Source of the DNA: Amarolinea aalborgensis
GTDB taxonomy: Bacteria > Chloroflexota > Anaerolineae > SSC4 > Amarolineaceae
Assembly: GCF_900491745.1 (NCBI RefSeq)
Contig: NZ_UETR01000009.1
Span: 124,001-188,000 of the forward strand
Reading direction: 5' to 3'
DNA: 64,000 nt
In this document: in pieces, positions 1 through 9,224 of the stretch
How the letters are laid out: every line of letters starts with the position of its first letter
Numbering within the stretch: the first letter of the stretch is position 1
Made by a program: the position numbers and the translations under genes
The notes under the pieces: model-generated
What the model was told of the DNA's origin: nothing
Databases searched by the model: none
The model's input: the letters and a program-made list of their open reading frames with translations, nothing else

Positions 1-1
1 G

Positions 2-130
2 CGCCTGCACCTGGCGCAGGGCGACGCCGACGCTGCGTGGCCGCTCTTCGACGCAGCCGCAAACACATTCACCCGTCTCGGCGCAGCGCGTGATCTGCAA
101 GAAACGCTGACTGCAAGGGGGATACCATGA
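2..130 (+). CDS. C-terminal end of a TPR-like protein (partial)
   Basis: An open frame runs in from the window edge and stops with TGA at 128-130, sharing four bases (ATGA) with the next start codon. The 42 visible residues are rich in Ala and Leu with a helix-turn-helix spacing (motifs such as LAQGDADAA, LFDAA, FTRLGAARD). This resembles the last tetratricopeptide-type repeats of MalT/LuxR-type or adenylate-cyclase-like proteins. The overlap suggests translational coupling to the VCBS protein. The full function cannot be judged from this fragment. Confidence 0.6.
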   Translation, partial: RLHLAQGDADAAWPLFDAAANTFTRLGAARDLQETLTARGIP

Positions 131-3100
131 GCACGTTCATCAACCGACGATGGCTCCGCCTGTGGAGCGCATTGGCCCTTTCCATCGCGTTGTTCCTGGC
201 GCTGCTGGGCGCCTTGTTGCTCGCCCTGCGACCGCCCGCCGCTTCAGCCTCTGGTCCGCCGCCGATCAGTCCGTGGGGCGCGGACAACGAACCGACGACT
301 AGCCTGGCCGTCGGCGACATGAACAACGACGGCGCCCTTGACCTGGTGGCGGGCAACCAGGGTGAGGATAATCGCATCTACCTCAACAACGGCCGCGGCG
401 GTTTCCCCACGACGATGACGGGGACGATCACCCTTTCCAATTCATCCGCGTATACCAGCGTCATCGCCGTGGCGGACTTGAACGGCGACGGATGGCTCGA
501 TGTGCTGGCGTTGTCGCCCCAGGGGCCGGCACAACTCTACCTCAACGCGCACCAGGCGCCGCTGACAGCCACGCTCAAGTTTACGACCACGCAAGTCCCG
601 ACCGTAAGCGTTACGTCGTCTCTGACGCCCGTCCTGGCGATTGGCGACCTGGACGGCGACGCCGACTTCGACCTGGTCATCGGCGGCGAAGACGCTGCGA
701 CCCGCGTCTACCTGAACGACGGGAGCGCCGGTTTCAGTCCCGCAGCCTGGCTGACCGCAACCGAGGCGATGAGCGCCACCGCCATGGCCCTGGCCGACGT
801 CAATGGCGATGGGCGGCTTGACCTCGTGCTCGGATTCGATGGCCGGCCGGCGCAGATTTTTCTCAATCGCCATGGCGCCGGGTTCGCGCCGGCCGCGCAA
901 ATCGGCGCAGCGCGCGGCCGCGTCGTTGCGCTGGCGGCCGGCGACCTGAACGCTGATCGCACGCCCGATCTGGCGATTGCTTATTCTGATCTGCGAAACA
1001 AGAGTCAAACCATTGACGTTTACACGACCACGATCAGGAGTGAACTGGCCGTGTTAGCCCAACGTGCGTCGTCCCTCGCATTTTCAGACAACGACATCCC
1101 CATGACGCTGGCGCTGGGCGATGTCAACAACGATGACGCACTCGACCTGGCGGTGGGCTTTGGCGAACGCAGCGGCAGCGCCGCCACCCGCAACCGGGTG
1201 CTTTTCAACGATGGCCGGGCGCGCTTCACCCAAGGCGATGTGCAGTACTTTGGCTCTGGCGCCGATCGCACCTATGCGGTGGCCCTGGCCGATCTCGATA
1301 ATAACGGCTCACTCGACTTCATTGCGGCCACTCACAAGGAGCGGCATCGCATTTACTTTGCGCAATCAGGGGCGCCGCCGCTCGTCTTCGCCCAGGCCCA
1401 AGGCGGTGAGTCGCGCGAATATCTCAGCCTGGCGTTGGGCGACCTCGACGGCAACGGGACGCTCGATGCGGTGGCCGGGGTAACGAATGGCCGACTCAGT
1501 TATCTGGGCGAGGTTCGAAAACGCTTTGGCGTTACTGCCACCACCATGAGCCTGGCCCTGGCCGACCTGGACAAAGACGGCGATCTCGACATCGTGGCTG
1601 GCAATGCAACGAGCCAGCCCAATCATATCTACTACAATGACGGTCATGGCTCTTTATCTGACAATCCCCTGCAACTGGGCAACGCCTTGAGCGATACGTG
1701 GGGCGTGGCGGTTGGCGATCTTAACGGTGATCAATGGCTCGACATCGTCGCCGGCAGCAAGCGCCAGAGCGCCATCTACCTCAACGATGGCAAAGGCGGT
1801 TTTCCTGTCACCCCCACCCAGCCCCTGGGCGGCGCAAACGATCCTACGACCAGCGTGGCGGTCGGCGATCTCAACGGCGATAGCCGGCCGGACATTGTCG
1901 TCGGCAACGACAACAGCTTCAATGCAGTTTATCTCAACGCCCAGGGCCGCTTTCCCGCGCAGCCAAGCCAACGCTTCGGCAGCGAGTTCGAAAGCACCAA
2001 AGCGCTGGCCCTGGGGGATCTCGACCGGGATGGCGACCTGGACCTGGTGGTGGCCAACTTCTACGCGCCCAACGTCGTCTACTTCAATGACGGAAAAGGC
2101 GCGTTTTCCACGGAACGGGCCGTCTACCTGGGAACCATGAACAACAAGACCTACAGCGTGGCCCTGGCCGACTTCGACGGCGACGGCGCGCTCGATATCG
2201 CCGCCGGCGTCTGGGCGACGGCCAGCGATATCGGGATGTTGGCGTTGGACAACGTCATCTACCTGAACGATGGACAGGGCGGTTTCACAGACGGCAGGAC
2301 GGTTGTTTTGACCCGCGGCAAGCACTACACGCAGGCGGTAGCGGTGGGCGACTTGAATGGAGACGGCAAGCCCGACATCGTTTTTGCCGATCGCTATGAC
2401 CCCAACGATGGGACGGGCCGCCTCACGTTCCTCACCAATCGGCGTCGCGGCCAGCGCACCGAGGAGCAAACGATGCACCTGGAAACTACGGATTTGATTA
2501 CCGGGGCGCAAGGACTCTCGGCCACTCACCAGGTAACCTATTCGTTGGCGGCGCCCAACGGCGGCTGTGGTGACGCCCCAGTGCTGGAAGTCTCCTTCGA
2601 CGGCGGTAGGGCCTGGCATCCGGTCGAGGAGTCAGCCGTCAGCGTGGGTCAGAACCAAGACCCAGAGAGTCGTACCGCCCCTACCGTGGCAGTCACGGGA
2701 GTCTTGAGTTGGTCTCTGTCATCCGATCAATCCGATCAATGGCGCGATGACCTTGCTCTGCGCACGCTGCTGACATCCACGGTCAAACCGTGCCCGAATC
2801 GGCCTCCTGGGCCTTATCAATACTCGATAATCCGTCAAGGCCGGGTGAACGTCCCTATCGAGACTCCCCTGCAAGTGCTGAGCGGGACCGCGCCGATCTC
2901 AGACGTGCAGGTGTACCGCCAGGCGCTGGGCGAGCGCCTGGCGATTCGTTTGACTGACTTAAGTGGGACGGAAGTCAATACCGATGTCTGTGGTCGCTTC
3001 GATGGATGTGGGAAAGCGCCATCCCGAGTTGATCTGAATCACTACGATCGCTTGTTTGCCCTGTGGCCGGTGACAGAAACGCACCAGTGGGTCAACTTGT

Positions 3101-6100
3101 CGCCGCTCAATCCGGCCAGCCCGTTGGCCGAACCGCCCTCGGCCGCACTGGCGGGTCAGATGAGCGCGGCTGCGCCGGCCAGGCAGGCCGGCCAGGCGGA
3201 TACGGCCGCGCTGGCGCCGCAGACTGGTCAAATAGCGGCTTCAGCCCCAGCGACGCGAACCAGGATTCTGTCCGTCACGCGCGCAAGCCTTCTCTTCACC
3301 AGCGCGCCGATCACGCTGACAAGCGGCTCAAGCAGCCGTGATGACATGCCGCGAGTCACGACCGGCGTCGTCACCGTCAGGGCGCCCGGCACGCAGACGC
3401 TGACCATCTCGCCTGACAATCCCTTGCTGCTTTTCAATCTGAACGTAGCCCTGGAATGGGACGCGCACAATGACCCCGGGTACGTGGCCGGGTTGACCAG
3501 GGACCTGCAGCGTACGTCGGATCTGTTGTATGACTGGACCAACGGCCAGGCCGCGCTAGGTCAAATATCGCTCTATCACGACGCGGCCTTGCGGCCAACC
3601 GCCAACGGCAGCAACGCCTGGCTCGATGCGGATGTGCGCATCCATGCGACCAATCGTCTGCGCCCCAGCGCAACCCAGGGCGGCATCGTCAGCGCGGTCA
3701 TCAGCGACCCCGTGAAGTCGGACATCGCCTACGGGCCGGGCGCTGTGGAAATCGGCGCGGCCTGGAACCGCTTTGGCGACGCCGCGGCCGGCAGCCTGGA
3801 CGAAGATTGGCCGCGCGCCCTGGCGCACGAGCTGGGGCATCTGCTCTTCTTCCTGGATGACAACTATCTCGGCCTGGATGAACGCGGCTTACTGACGCCG
3901 GTCAGCGGCTGTTCGGGCGTGATGGCCGATCCATACGGTGAAGACGACAAGTGGGGCAACGGCGAGTTTCACCGGGCAGACGCCGCCTGGCAGACCGGCT
4001 GCCAGCAAACCCTCTCCCAAAAGGGCGCCGGGCGGCCGGACTGGGCCACGATTCAAGCGTTCTATCCCTGGCTGCAGGCGCCGACAACCAATACGGCGGG
4101 GCCGGACACCCTGCCGCTGCGCGTGACGCAAATCATCACGGAGGCGACGCCTCTCGCGCGGGAGGCCACCCTGGTCGTGCCCATCTTCTATCTGTTAGAC
4201 GAGGCAACACCTCCGAACCCGGTTCAACCCGGCGTCGGCGCGCGCGCCTTTCTGTATAAGCGAGGCGGCCAGCGCATTGTGGATCTCGGTCGTCCGCGGC
4301 TCGACCAGGTCACAGCGCGGGGCGCGCAGGTTGGCGACACGCTGTGCGTGACGGATCCCGATGACAACCGCCAGGGATGTACAACGGTGCAGGAACGGGG
4401 AAACCAGGAGATTGTGTTGGTCGCACTCGCCGATGACTGGGGCCCCGAGGTAACTGTCAGCCCCGAAGTGTCCATCAGTTCTGTCAACTCAACAACGATC
4501 ACCACGACTGTCATGGTCTTGACCCTGACCGGCGTTTTTACAACCGGACGCTACCTGGCCGCGATCATTCCGAGCGACGCGCCGTTGACGGAGACCCGAC
4601 GCATCACGATGACGCGTAACGGAGACGACTTCACAGCCAGTCTGCCGTTCACGAGCAGCGTCGGGTTCATTGACATCACAACAGGCGACAGCAAGCCATG
4701 TCTGACTATTGACCAAAAAGCCCAAACCGGCGCAGAGTCCTGTCGCATCACGCTCGATCTGGCGGTGGGCGGCAGCCCGGCAAAGATCGCAGGCACCGGT
4801 CGCCTGGCGAAGATCGCAGGCACCGGTCGCCTGGCGCCCGTGCTTTCCACAGACGGGCAGGCGATGCTCTTCGGCCAACATCTCGATCTCGGCGGCGACC
4901 GCCTGATGATCCTACAGACGGCGGTCACAATTCCGAGTTTGCCACCGTGGGCCACGCTCATCGGCCATGCCTATCGTTTAGCCGCCACGTCGAATGTCAC
5001 CTTGACCAACACGTCGCTCAGCATCGGTTATCTCAGCAATGAAGTGCCGCCCGGCGAGGAACCGTTCCTGCGCATCCACCGTTGGAAGGCTGGCGTTTGG
5101 CAGCCGTTGACAACGACGCTGTCCACGACTGCCAACAACGCCGTGGCCGCCGTCCACGAGCCAGGGCTGTACGCGCTGCTGTCCAGCACCGAGATCCAGT
5201 TGGACGGCGCTGGTTGGCATGCCTTCGCCTACCCTGTACCCGATCCGCCCGCCCGTCCGGTCAGAGAGGCGTTAGCCTCGCTGGCAGATGAGGCATTCAC
5301 CCTGGTCTACGGCTACGATTCAACGCAAGAGGCCGATCCGTGGCAGGTCTATATACCGGACGCACCAGCCTTCAGCGACTTGGCCGAGCTGCGTTTCGGC
5401 CAGGGCTATTTTGTTCACACCACAATCACCGCGCTGCTTCAGTTCAAGGGGCTGTCGCCGTTTGCCGAGGCGGTATCGGGTCATGTGATCAACACGCCTC
5501 CCGAAAGGCTAAGAACATCTATCTGGCCGACGGACAGCCTGGTCAGTCCACCGGCTGTCATCTATGGGCCGATTCAGCCCAGTTCCGGCGTGACGCTCAC
5601 GCAGGATATGACCATCACGGCCTGGATCAACGATCAACTCTGCGGTGAAGGCGCTACCGTTCCCACTGCAGATGGCATTGGTTACCGCGTGAAAGTACGG
5701 TCGGCCGGCGAGGCCCCCTGGCAAGGGTGCGGCGTCCCTGGCGCCGTCATTACGTTCTCCCTGCCGCCGCCGCTGATGCTGAGCACTACTCAACCCATAA
5801 TCTGGAGTAACAGCGAGGCTATCTCCGTGACGATCTCTGCTGTAATCCCACCAACCCCCACCATATCCCCCACGCCGCCAGCCACGCCCGTTGTGTCGCG
5901 CACACCGACATCCACGCCCGCTTTATCGCGCACACCGACATCCCCACCCGTTGACTCGAGCACACCGACATCCACACCCGCCGTATCGCGCACACCGACA
6001 TCCAAACCCGCTGTGTTGCCCACCGAGACAACCACACCGACATCCACGCCTACTCCAGCGCCCCCACCTCCTTCCCCTTGCACCGAATACCTGCGCAATG

Positions 6101-6573
6101 GGGATTTTGAACAGACGCGCGATTGGCAGCTCATGACCACGGACAGCACGGCGCGCTACACCACCCTTGAGGTTCACAGCGGTCGCAGCGCTCTGCAGTT
6201 GGGGTTACTCCCTACAGATTCGGGTCTCCGCCGTACAATCGCCACCCTATCATCTGCGTACCAGGATGTGTATCTTCCTCCCAGCGCGCAGAAGCTCACG
6301 CTAACGCTCTGGGTCAAACCGGGCACGCAAGACAGCAGCGGCGACTACCAGCGCCTGGCAATCTTGAACCCAGGCAACGGCCGTGTGATCAGCGAACTAT
6401 GGCGCAAACTGGAAAATCAAACCGACTGGCAGCAGCTTAGCTTCGATCTCACGGCCTACCGAGGGCGCACCGTGCGCCTCTATTTCGAAGTCCACAACGA
6501 CAGCCAGCGTCTGCCCGATCGCACCTGGCTCTATGTAGACGACATCAGCCTGCGCGACTGCCGACGACCGTAA
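127..6573 (+). CDS. Giant secreted FG-GAP/VCBS-repeat protein with internal HExxH metallopeptidase-like site
   Basis: The 2148-residue product starts with a signal peptide or anchor (two Arg-rich turns, then about 25 hydrophobic residues). Residues 55-800 carry about 14 FG-GAP/VCBS repeats, each with a calcium-type loop D-x-N/D-x-D-G-x-x-D, as in integrin-like beta-propellers. A mixed beta region follows. HELGH lies at residues 1234-1238 with Asp at 1244, giving HExxHx5D, a metzincin-like spacing with Asp as candidate third zinc ligand, as in snapalysin. Residues about 1915-1980 are a Pro/Thr/Ser linker. The C-terminus looks like a galactose-binding/CBM4-type jelly roll (NGDFEQ start, YVDDISL end). 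I infer an exported adhesin or hydrolase that binds surface carbohydrate or protein. Whether the zinc site is active is unknown. The start overlaps the upstream stop by ATGA. Confidence 0.85.
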   Translation: MSTFINRRWLRLWSALALSIALFLALLGALLLALRPPAASASGPPPISPWGADNEPTTSLAVGDMNNDGALDLVAGNQGEDNRIYLNNGRGGFPTTMTGTITLSNSSAYTSVIAVADLNGDGWLDVLALSPQGPAQLYLNAHQAPLTATLKFTTTQVPTVSVTSSLTPVLAIGDLDGDADFDLVIGGEDAATRVYLNDGSAGFSPAAWLTATEAMSATAMALADVNGDGRLDLVLGFDGRPAQIFLNRHGAGFAPAAQIGAARGRVVALAAGDLNADRTPDLAIAYSDLRNKSQTIDVYTTTIRSELAVLAQRASSLAFSDNDIPMTLALGDVNNDDALDLAVGFGERSGSAATRNRVLFNDGRARFTQGDVQYFGSGADRTYAVALADLDNNGSLDFIAATHKERHRIYFAQSGAPPLVFAQAQGGESREYLSLALGDLDGNGTLDAVAGVTNGRLSYLGEVRKRFGVTATTMSLALADLDKDGDLDIVAGNATSQPNHIYYNDGHGSLSDNPLQLGNALSDTWGVAVGDLNGDQWLDIVAGSKRQSAIYLNDGKGGFPVTPTQPLGGANDPTTSVAVGDLNGDSRPDIVVGNDNSFNAVYLNAQGRFPAQPSQRFGSEFESTKALALGDLDRDGDLDLVVANFYAPNVVYFNDGKGAFSTERAVYLGTMNNKTYSVALADFDGDGALDIAAGVWATASDIGMLALDNVIYLNDGQGGFTDGRTVVLTRGKHYTQAVAVGDLNGDGKPDIVFADRYDPNDGTGRLTFLTNRRRGQRTEEQTMHLETTDLITGAQGLSATHQVTYSLAAPNGGCGDAPVLEVSFDGGRAWHPVEESAVSVGQNQDPESRTAPTVAVTGVLSWSLSSDQSDQWRDDLALRTLLTSTVKPCPNRPPGPYQYSIIRQGRVNVPIETPLQVLSGTAPISDVQVYRQALGERLAIRLTDLSGTEVNTDVCGRFDGCGKAPSRVDLNHYDRLFALWPVTETHQWVNLSPLNPASPLAEPPSAALAGQMSAAAPARQAGQADTAALAPQTGQIAASAPATRTRILSVTRASLLFTSAPITLTSGSSSRDDMPRVTTGVVTVRAPGTQTLTISPDNPLLLFNLNVALEWDAHNDPGYVAGLTRDLQRTSDLLYDWTNGQAALGQISLYHDAALRPTANGSNAWLDADVRIHATNRLRPSATQGGIVSAVISDPVKSDIAYGPGAVEIGAAWNRFGDAAAGSLDEDWPRALAHELGHLLFFLDDNYLGLDERGLLTPVSGCSGVMADPYGEDDKWGNGEFHRADAAWQTGCQQTLSQKGAGRPDWATIQAFYPWLQAPTTNTAGPDTLPLRVTQIITEATPLAREATLVVPIFYLLDEATPPNPVQPGVGARAFLYKRGGQRIVDLGRPRLDQVTARGAQVGDTLCVTDPDDNRQGCTTVQERGNQEIVLVALADDWGPEVTVSPEVSISSVNSTTITTTVMVLTLTGVFTTGRYLAAIIPSDAPLTETRRITMTRNGDDFTASLPFTSSVGFIDITTGDSKPCLTIDQKAQTGAESCRITLDLAVGGSPAKIAGTGRLAKIAGTGRLAPVLSTDGQAMLFGQHLDLGGDRLMILQTAVTIPSLPPWATLIGHAYRLAATSNVTLTNTSLSIGYLSNEVPPGEEPFLRIHRWKAGVWQPLTTTLSTTANNAVAAVHEPGLYALLSSTEIQLDGAGWHAFAYPVPDPPARPVREALASLADEAFTLVYGYDSTQEADPWQVYIPDAPAFSDLAELRFGQGYFVHTTITALLQFKGLSPFAEAVSGHVINTPPERLRTSIWPTDSLVSPPAVIYGPIQPSSGVTLTQDMTITAWINDQLCGEGATVPTADGIGYRVKVRSAGEAPWQGCGVPGAVITFSLPPPLMLSTTQPIIWSNSEAISVTISAVIPPTPTISPTPPATPVVSRTPTSTPALSRTPTSPPVDSSTPTSTPAVSRTPTSKPAVLPTETTTPTSTPTPAPPPPSPCTEYLRNGDFEQTRDWQLMTTDSTARYTTLEVHSGRSALQLGLLPTDSGLRRTIATLSSAYQDVYLPPSAQKLTLTLWVKPGTQDSSGDYQRLAILNPGNGRVISELWRKLENQTDWQQLSFDLTAYRGRTVRLYFEVHNDSQRLPDRTWLYVDDISLRDCRRP
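4783..4836 (+). repeat. Tandem 27-bp in-frame duplication
   Basis: Two perfect head-to-tail copies of a 27-bp unit (4783-4809 and 4810-4836) encode the peptide AKIAGTGRL twice inside the VCBS protein. The identity of the copies suggests a recent slippage duplication that keeps the frame. Confidence 0.9.
5885..6054 (+). repeat. Pro/Thr/Ser linker repeats of about 30 bp
   Basis: Four or more imperfect 30-bp units, each containing ACACCGACATCC, encode about ten-residue repeats of the type SRTPTSTPA. They form an extended and probably glycosylatable stalk between the body of the VCBS protein and its C-terminal binding domain. Confidence 0.85.
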
Positions 6574-6574
6574 C

Positions 6575-6603
6575 TTGACCGGCGCCTGGAACTCATTTAT
6601 AAT
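6575..6603 (+). promoter_or_regulatory. Strong sigma-70-type promoter of the NYN gene
   Basis: TTGACC at 6575-6580 and TATAAT at 6598-6603 are separated by 17 bp. The promoter begins two bases after the stop codon of the VCBS gene. The predicted transcript start near 6610 leaves a leader of about 80 nt before the ATG at 6692, so the NYN gene is an independent transcription unit. Confidence 0.75.
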
Positions 6604-6618
6604 TGGTTCATCAAACCC

Positions 6619-6669
6619 CCTGTCTCTTCGGGGACAGGCTGCGAGACCGTACTCTCTGAGTACGGTCTC
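6619..6669 (+). promoter_or_regulatory. Two hairpins in the NYN-gene leader
   Basis: The first hairpin pairs CCTGTC (6619-6624) with GACAGG (6633-6638). The second is a perfect 12-bp stem, 6643-6654 with 6658-6669, and a 3-nt TCT loop. The second ends 11 nt before the AAGGAG ribosome-binding site at 6681-6686. There is no following T-tract, so a simple terminator is less likely than a structured leader or RNA-processing or protein-binding site. Confidence 0.6.
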
Positions 6670-6691
6670 TGCTTATCCAGAAGGAGACAAG

Positions 6692-7318
6692 ATGCGAACC
6701 TGTGTATACATTGATGGTTTCAACTTGTACTACGGCGCGGTTAAAGATACACCCTACAAGTGGCTCAACCTACACGTTTTGTGCTCATTGCTCCTTCCAA
6801 GCCACCAAATCAGCAAGATCAAGTACTTTACCGCTCGTGTGAGTGCTCGTCATGACGATCCCGATAAGCCAACTCGCCAACAAGTCTATCTTCGAGCCTT
6901 GAGGAGCCTTCCCGATATCGAGATCGTCTTTGGCAGATTTCTGTCCCATGACGTCATGATGCCCTTGGCGCAGCCGGCCCCAGATGGCCCAAGATTCGCA
7001 AAAGTCATCAAGACTGAGGAGAAAGGCTCGGACGTCAACATTGCTGCTCATCTCATCAATGACGGATATAAGAAACAGTACGAGACGGCTGCGATTGTGA
7101 CGAACGATTCTGATCTTTTGGAGCCGATCAAGATCGTGCGTCAGGAACTTGGGATACCTGTTGGCATCCTTAACCCGCACAAGAATCCTACAAGTAGAGT
7201 CCTGGCGCAGCACGCCGCATTTGTGAGGCAAATTCGCCAGGGTGTCTTGGCGGCCAGCCAATTTCCTGCCGTATTGAGCGACTTCCACGGCGTGTTTCAC
7301 AAACCCGCTAGCTGGTAG
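6692..7318 (+). CDS. NYN-domain (PIN-like) nuclease
   Basis: The 208-residue product begins with the NYN signature YIDGFNLYYG near its N-terminus. It has the central acidic motif EEKGSDVNIA and the later VTNDSDL motif, which supply the conserved Asp residues of the NYN/PIN-like metal site. Such proteins are predicted single-strand RNA or DNA nucleases. ATG 6692 was chosen because AAGGAG lies 5 nt upstream and the family starts right before the YIDG strand; the frame upstream is open but has no such signal. It is flanked by hairpins on both sides and has its own promoter, so it is monocistronic. The target is unknown. Similar stand-alone NYN proteins act in RNA turnover or accompany defence loci, but no other defence gene is adjacent here. 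Confidence 0.85.
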   Translation: MRTCVYIDGFNLYYGAVKDTPYKWLNLHVLCSLLLPSHQISKIKYFTARVSARHDDPDKPTRQQVYLRALRSLPDIEIVFGRFLSHDVMMPLAQPAPDGPRFAKVIKTEEKGSDVNIAAHLINDGYKKQYETAAIVTNDSDLLEPIKIVRQELGIPVGILNPHKNPTSRVLAQHAAFVRQIRQGVLAASQFPAVLSDFHGVFHKPASW

Positions 7319-7352
7319 CAGTCCATAGCCTGCGCGATTGTCCAGAGTGGCA

Positions 7353-7373
7353 GCCAGACTTCCGAAGTCTGGC
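7353..7373. terminator. Hairpin between NYN and YkuD genes
   Basis: A 9-bp perfect stem (GCCAGACTT with AAGTCTGGC) and a CCG loop lie between the two genes. It has no clear T-tract, so termination strength is uncertain. Confidence 0.45.
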
Positions 7374-7396
7374 CGCCCACCAGAAAGGAACCCATC

Positions 7397-9184
7397 ATGC
7401 CAACACCTATTCGCCTGCTTGTCCAGCCTGGACAGGGAACCAACGCCGTTCACTTTCAACTAGCTTTCAGCACCACGGCCACGGACGAGGCCAGCGCCTG
7501 CGCGCCAGCCCGCTTGCAGACGGGCGACGGCCGCGAGATTGACCTGGGGATGGTGTGTGCGCCTACGCCAGTGACCTGGCGCGAGCAGCGCATCCTGGAC
7601 CTGGCCGATTTCACCTACGGCCAGGCCGGCCCGCGGCGGGCGACCGTGACCTGGGGAGAGTTCAGCGCCGAGGTCGAGGTCTTCCCGATCGCGGCCCGCG
7701 CCGCGCCCGCGGCCGCGTCGCGGCCGATGGTCACACTGACGTTGCAGCCGGATGCTCAGGAGCCGCTGCGCGCCCAGGCCGCGGTGACCGTCACGGGCCT
7801 GGGCGCGAAGGAGCGCGTGCGCTTCGCCGCGGGCGCTGAGCAAGTCTACTGGTTGGCTGGCGACGCGCACGGCGCCTGGATGCTGGAATACCCCAAGCCG
7901 GGCGCATACCAGGTCGCCGTAGATTGGCTGGACAGCGATGGCTTCTGGCTGGGCAGCCTGGCCGAACAGATATTGGTCATCGCCGACCCGGTCGAAGCGC
8001 CGGCGACGGCCCTCTTAGAGCCGATGCTCGCCGCAGCGCCGCTCAGCGCGCCGCTCGAAATCCCGCAGGCGACCGATCCCTGGCAGCCTTATCGCTACGC
8101 GCGGCCGACTTGGGCCTGGGCGCGCACCTATGCCGCGCCAGGCAGCAGCCGCGTGGTGCGCAGCCTGGCCGCGGGCACCTACCTGGCGATCACGGCGGAG
8201 GCCGCGGTGCACGACGATCTGTGGTATCGCACAGCCGGGCAGGATTGGATTCCAGCCAGCGCGGTGACGCTTTTCAGACCATCAACCTTGCGCGGCGTCG
8301 AATTGAGCGGCGCAGCACCCCCACCGCCGCCGCCACCACCAGCGACCCGACGCGGAGTTGTCACCGCCACCACCCTGAATGTGCGCGCCCGGCCTGGCGT
8401 GGCGGCTGACAATCCCCCGATTGATCGGCTTCAGGCCGGCGCGCAAGTCAGCATCCTGGAACAAGCCACGGTCAGCGGCGCGGTGTGGTATCGGATTGGC
8501 GAGCGACGCTGGGTGCACAGCGACTGGGTGCGTTTGCTGCCCGCCGTGACGGAGGCGGTCCGTGCCACAGCCGTATCGCTGCCTGTGGGCTGGGTGGTCG
8601 CTACCGCCCTGAACGTACGCAGCGGCCCAGGCACAGGGTACGCGGTGGTGGGCGAAGTGCAGCACAATCAACGCCTGGACATTCTGGAAAGCGTCACCGT
8701 CGGCGCCGACACGTGGCATCGAATCGGCGCGCAGCAGTGGGTTCATGGGCAGTGGGTTGGGGTCGCGCGCGGTCGCGCAAGACCGGCCGCCATCGGCAGC
8801 CGCGAATACTGGGTGGCGGTCAGCCTGCGTGACCAGACCGCCGTTGCCTATGAGGGCGATCAGCCGGTGTACGCAGCGTTGGTCGCCACCGGTCTGCCCG
8901 CCACGCCCACCGTACAGGGCATTTTTCGCACCTGGCTGCGACGACCAGGCGGCAAAATGTCGGGCGGGCGACCGGGCGCGGGCTATTACTACATCGAAGA
9001 AGTGGTGTGGACGACGTTTTTCTACAGCGGCTACGCGCTCCATTCGGCTTACTGGCACGACGCATTCGGCCGTCCCCGCAGCCACGGCTGTGTCAATCTC
9101 AGCCTGTATGATGCATGGTGGCTCTACAACTGGAGCGCGGCCGGCGGCGCGCGCAGTCCGGCCGTGGCAGTGACCCCAGCATGA
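7397..9184 (+). CDS. SH3b-repeat L,D-transpeptidase (YkuD) protein
   Basis: The 595-residue product has an N-terminal beta-rich region (about 1-210), three SH3b-type modules (about 230-295, 318-378 and 395-455; the last two contain TTLNVRARPG and TALNVRSGPG) and a C-terminal YkuD domain. The YkuD catalytic signature is visible: His in HSAYWHDAFG, then SHGCVNL with the nucleophilic Cys. YkuD enzymes form 3-3 cross-links in peptidoglycan or attach proteins to it, and SH3b modules bind cell wall. The start has a good AAAGGAA site 6 nt upstream. No signal peptide or N-terminal membrane segment is visible, which is odd for an envelope enzyme. Export by another route or a lost leader are the alternatives. 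A strong terminator follows the stop. Confidence 0.85.
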   Translation: MPTPIRLLVQPGQGTNAVHFQLAFSTTATDEASACAPARLQTGDGREIDLGMVCAPTPVTWREQRILDLADFTYGQAGPRRATVTWGEFSAEVEVFPIAARAAPAAASRPMVTLTLQPDAQEPLRAQAAVTVTGLGAKERVRFAAGAEQVYWLAGDAHGAWMLEYPKPGAYQVAVDWLDSDGFWLGSLAEQILVIADPVEAPATALLEPMLAAAPLSAPLEIPQATDPWQPYRYARPTWAWARTYAAPGSSRVVRSLAAGTYLAITAEAAVHDDLWYRTAGQDWIPASAVTLFRPSTLRGVELSGAAPPPPPPPPATRRGVVTATTLNVRARPGVAADNPPIDRLQAGAQVSILEQATVSGAVWYRIGERRWVHSDWVRLLPAVTEAVRATAVSLPVGWVVATALNVRSGPGTGYAVVGEVQHNQRLDILESVTVGADTWHRIGAQQWVHGQWVGVARGRARPAAIGSREYWVAVSLRDQTAVAYEGDQPVYAALVATGLPATPTVQGIFRTWLRRPGGKMSGGRPGAGYYYIEEVVWTTFFYSGYALHSAYWHDAFGRPRSHGCVNLSLYDAWWLYNWSAAGGARSPAVAVTPA

Positions 9185-9188
9185 ACTG

Positions 9189-9223
9189 AAAATCGCCAAC
9201 TTTTTTGAAAGTTGGCGATTTTT
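9189..9223. terminator. Bidirectional intrinsic terminator
   Basis: A perfect 15-bp stem (9189-9203 with 9208-9222) and TTTG loop is flanked by A-runs and T-runs, so it reads as a rho-independent terminator on both strands. It closes the YkuD gene on the plus strand and starts two bases from the stop of the minus-strand operon. Confidence 0.9.
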
Positions 9224-9224
9224 G

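Noticed and set aside
1654..2619. 321-codon minus-strand frame in the VCBS region
   Set aside because: Antisense image of calcium-loop repeats, rich in Val, Ala and Arg, with no supporting signals.
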